13,232 nucleotides of DNA from DATJZH01 sp035499215 (GTDB lineage: Bacteria > Actinomycetota > Actinomycetes > Streptosporangiales > Streptosporangiaceae). Below the pieces are notes generated by a model, which was not told the DNA's origin, made no database searches, and saw only the letters and a program-made list of their open reading frames with translations. Shown in pieces: positions 12,520-13,232 of this stretch. The translations under genes were made by a program, and so were the position numbers. Where the stretch lies: NCBI GenBank assembly GCA_035499215.1, contig DATJZH010000371.1, positions 1-13,232 on the forward strand, in the 5' to 3' direction. How positions within the stretch are numbered: position 1 is the stretch's first letter; every line of letters starts with the position of its first letter.

Positions 12520-13232
12520 TGAAAGTCAGCCAGGCGTACAGGTTCGCGCTCGACCCCGCCCCAGCGCAGGAGCGGGCACTGTGGTCGCACGCCGGGGCGG
12601 CCCGGTTCGCGTGGAACTGGGGCCTGGCCAGGTGCAAAGAGCGGTACGCCGCCGAAGGTAAGTGGTATAGCGGCGTTGACCTGCACAAGATGTGGAACGC
12701 TGCGAAGAAAGCCGATCCTGCGCTCGGCTGGTGGGGTGAGAACTCCAAGTGCGCCTACCAGGAGGCTTTCCGGGACCTGGACCGGGCGCTCCGCGATTTC
12801 GTCAGGTCCCGGAAAGGCGAGCGCGCAGGCACGCGGCTGGGGTTCCCCCGGTTCAAGAAGCGGGGGAAGTGCCGGGACTCGTTCCGGTTCAGCACCGGGG
12901 CGCTCCGTTGTGCCGGGACCACCGTCACCCTGCCGAAGCTCGGCATGATCGCCACGCATGAGAACACCCGCAAGCTGGCCCGGCGGCTGGAAAACGGAAC
13001 CGCACGTATCCTGTCCGCCACGGTGACCCGGACCGCGCAGCGATGGTTCGTGTCGTTCACCTGCGAAGTTGACCGCGCCGTCCCGCAGCGGCACGCCCGG
13101 CCGGGTTCGGCCGTCGGCGTGGACCTCGGCGTCAGGGCCCTGCTGACCGGCGCAGACAGCGACGGCCGCGTATTCACGGTTGGCGGGCCGAAGCCGTTGC
13201 GCACGTCGCTGCGGAAACTGCGCCGCGCCTGC
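12519..13232 (+). CDS. tnpB: RNA-guided endonuclease TnpB of an IS607 element, 3'-truncated by window edge
   Basis: ATG 12519 overlaps the tnpA stop; 238 codons are present and the frame is open at the window end. The N-terminus MKVSQAYRFALDPAPAQERA is typical of TnpB, followed by GAARFAWNWGLARCKERY and a basic RLGFPRFKKRGKCRDSFRFS segment. The RuvC-I motif VGVDLGVRALLTG holds the catalytic Asp202. RuvC-II/III and the zinc ribbon lie outside. TnpB proteins are nucleases guided by an RNA from the element's right end and help keep the element in place. The visible part is intact. Confidence 0.9.
   Translation, partial: MKVSQAYRFALDPAPAQERALWSHAGAARFAWNWGLARCKERYAAEGKWYSGVDLHKMWNAAKKADPALGWWGENSKCAYQEAFRDLDRALRDFVRSRKGERAGTRLGFPRFKKRGKCRDSFRFSTGALRCAGTTVTLPKLGMIATHENTRKLARRLENGTARILSATVTRTAQRWFVSFTCEVDRAVPQRHARPGSAVGVDLGVRALLTGADSDGRVFTVGGPKPLRTSLRKLRRAC

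Larger units (their letters stand above)
11898..13232 (+). mobile_element. IS607-family insertion sequence, left end and both ORFs (right end outside window)
   Basis: P450 similarity ends in GCCGGGG around 11893-11899, and tnpA/tnpB follow in the order typical of IS607. IS607 elements insert without target duplication, often at GG, which agrees with the G-run at the junction; the exact base is uncertain by a few nt. Near the left end is a hairpin, GAGCGC (11916-11921)/GCGCTC (11928-11933), with a 6-nt loop. The right end, and any guide RNA specified there, are not in the window. Confidence 0.85.

Noticed and set aside
1..13232. Retroelement reverse transcriptase, Avd protein or template repeat to go with the variable-like SUMF1 tail
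   Set aside because: No reverse-transcriptase motif frame and no second copy of the 7281-7385 segment could be found by eye in this window.
1..13232. tRNA or rRNA genes
   Set aside because: No TTC-loop/CCA patterns or conserved rRNA stretches were recognised.

Overview
The window is high-GC DNA (strong G/C third-position bias, GTG starts, many 1-4 nt start/stop overlaps). It carries an Asp23-DUF2273-DUF6286-AmaP operon, a SARP-type regulator, DUF2332 and P450 genes, all typical of Actinomycetota. A filamentous actinomycete of the Streptomycetales/Streptosporangiales kind is the best guess; genus cannot be told from the sequence.

Layout. (1) 1-2536, plus strand: a tightly packed envelope-stress operon. 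It holds a 5'-truncated Asp23/Gls24 protein, an Asp23-associated hypothetical protein, a DUF2273 membrane peptide, a second Asp23 protein, a DUF6286 membrane protein and the AmaP-like membrane anchor. (2) 2691-3732, minus strand: an AlkA-type DNA glycosylase, with a one-helix membrane protein gene upstream of it. (3) 3733-4232: a divergent, locally AT-richer regulatory region with a perfect 10-bp inverted repeat and three 27-bp tandem repeats. (4) 4233-7406, plus strand: the centrepiece, a ~1057-residue protein that joins a SARP-like winged helix/BTAD head, a NACHT NTPase and a C-terminal formylglycine-generating-enzyme (SUMF1) fold. (5) 7425-9540, minus strand: a hotdog-fold protein translationally coupled to a RaSEA-like radical SAM enzyme. 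Further upstream lies an acyl-carrier-protein-like gene whose phosphopantetheine serine is replaced by aspartate. (6) 9814-11938, plus strand: a DUF2332 protein followed by a cytochrome P450. The P450 is cut off after the ExxR motif by (7) an IS607-family element, with serine recombinase TnpA and the first 238 codons of TnpB, which runs off the window end.

Block 1 is core-genome-like; the rest looks accessory. The most unusual items are the SARP-NACHT-SUMF1 fusion, whose last ~30 residues resemble the variable region of diversity-generating retroelement targets, and the radical SAM/hotdog/serine-less ACP locus next to it. No reverse transcriptase, template repeat, CRISPR array, tRNA or rRNA is visible. 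All functional calls rest on motif recognition by eye; no database search was possible.
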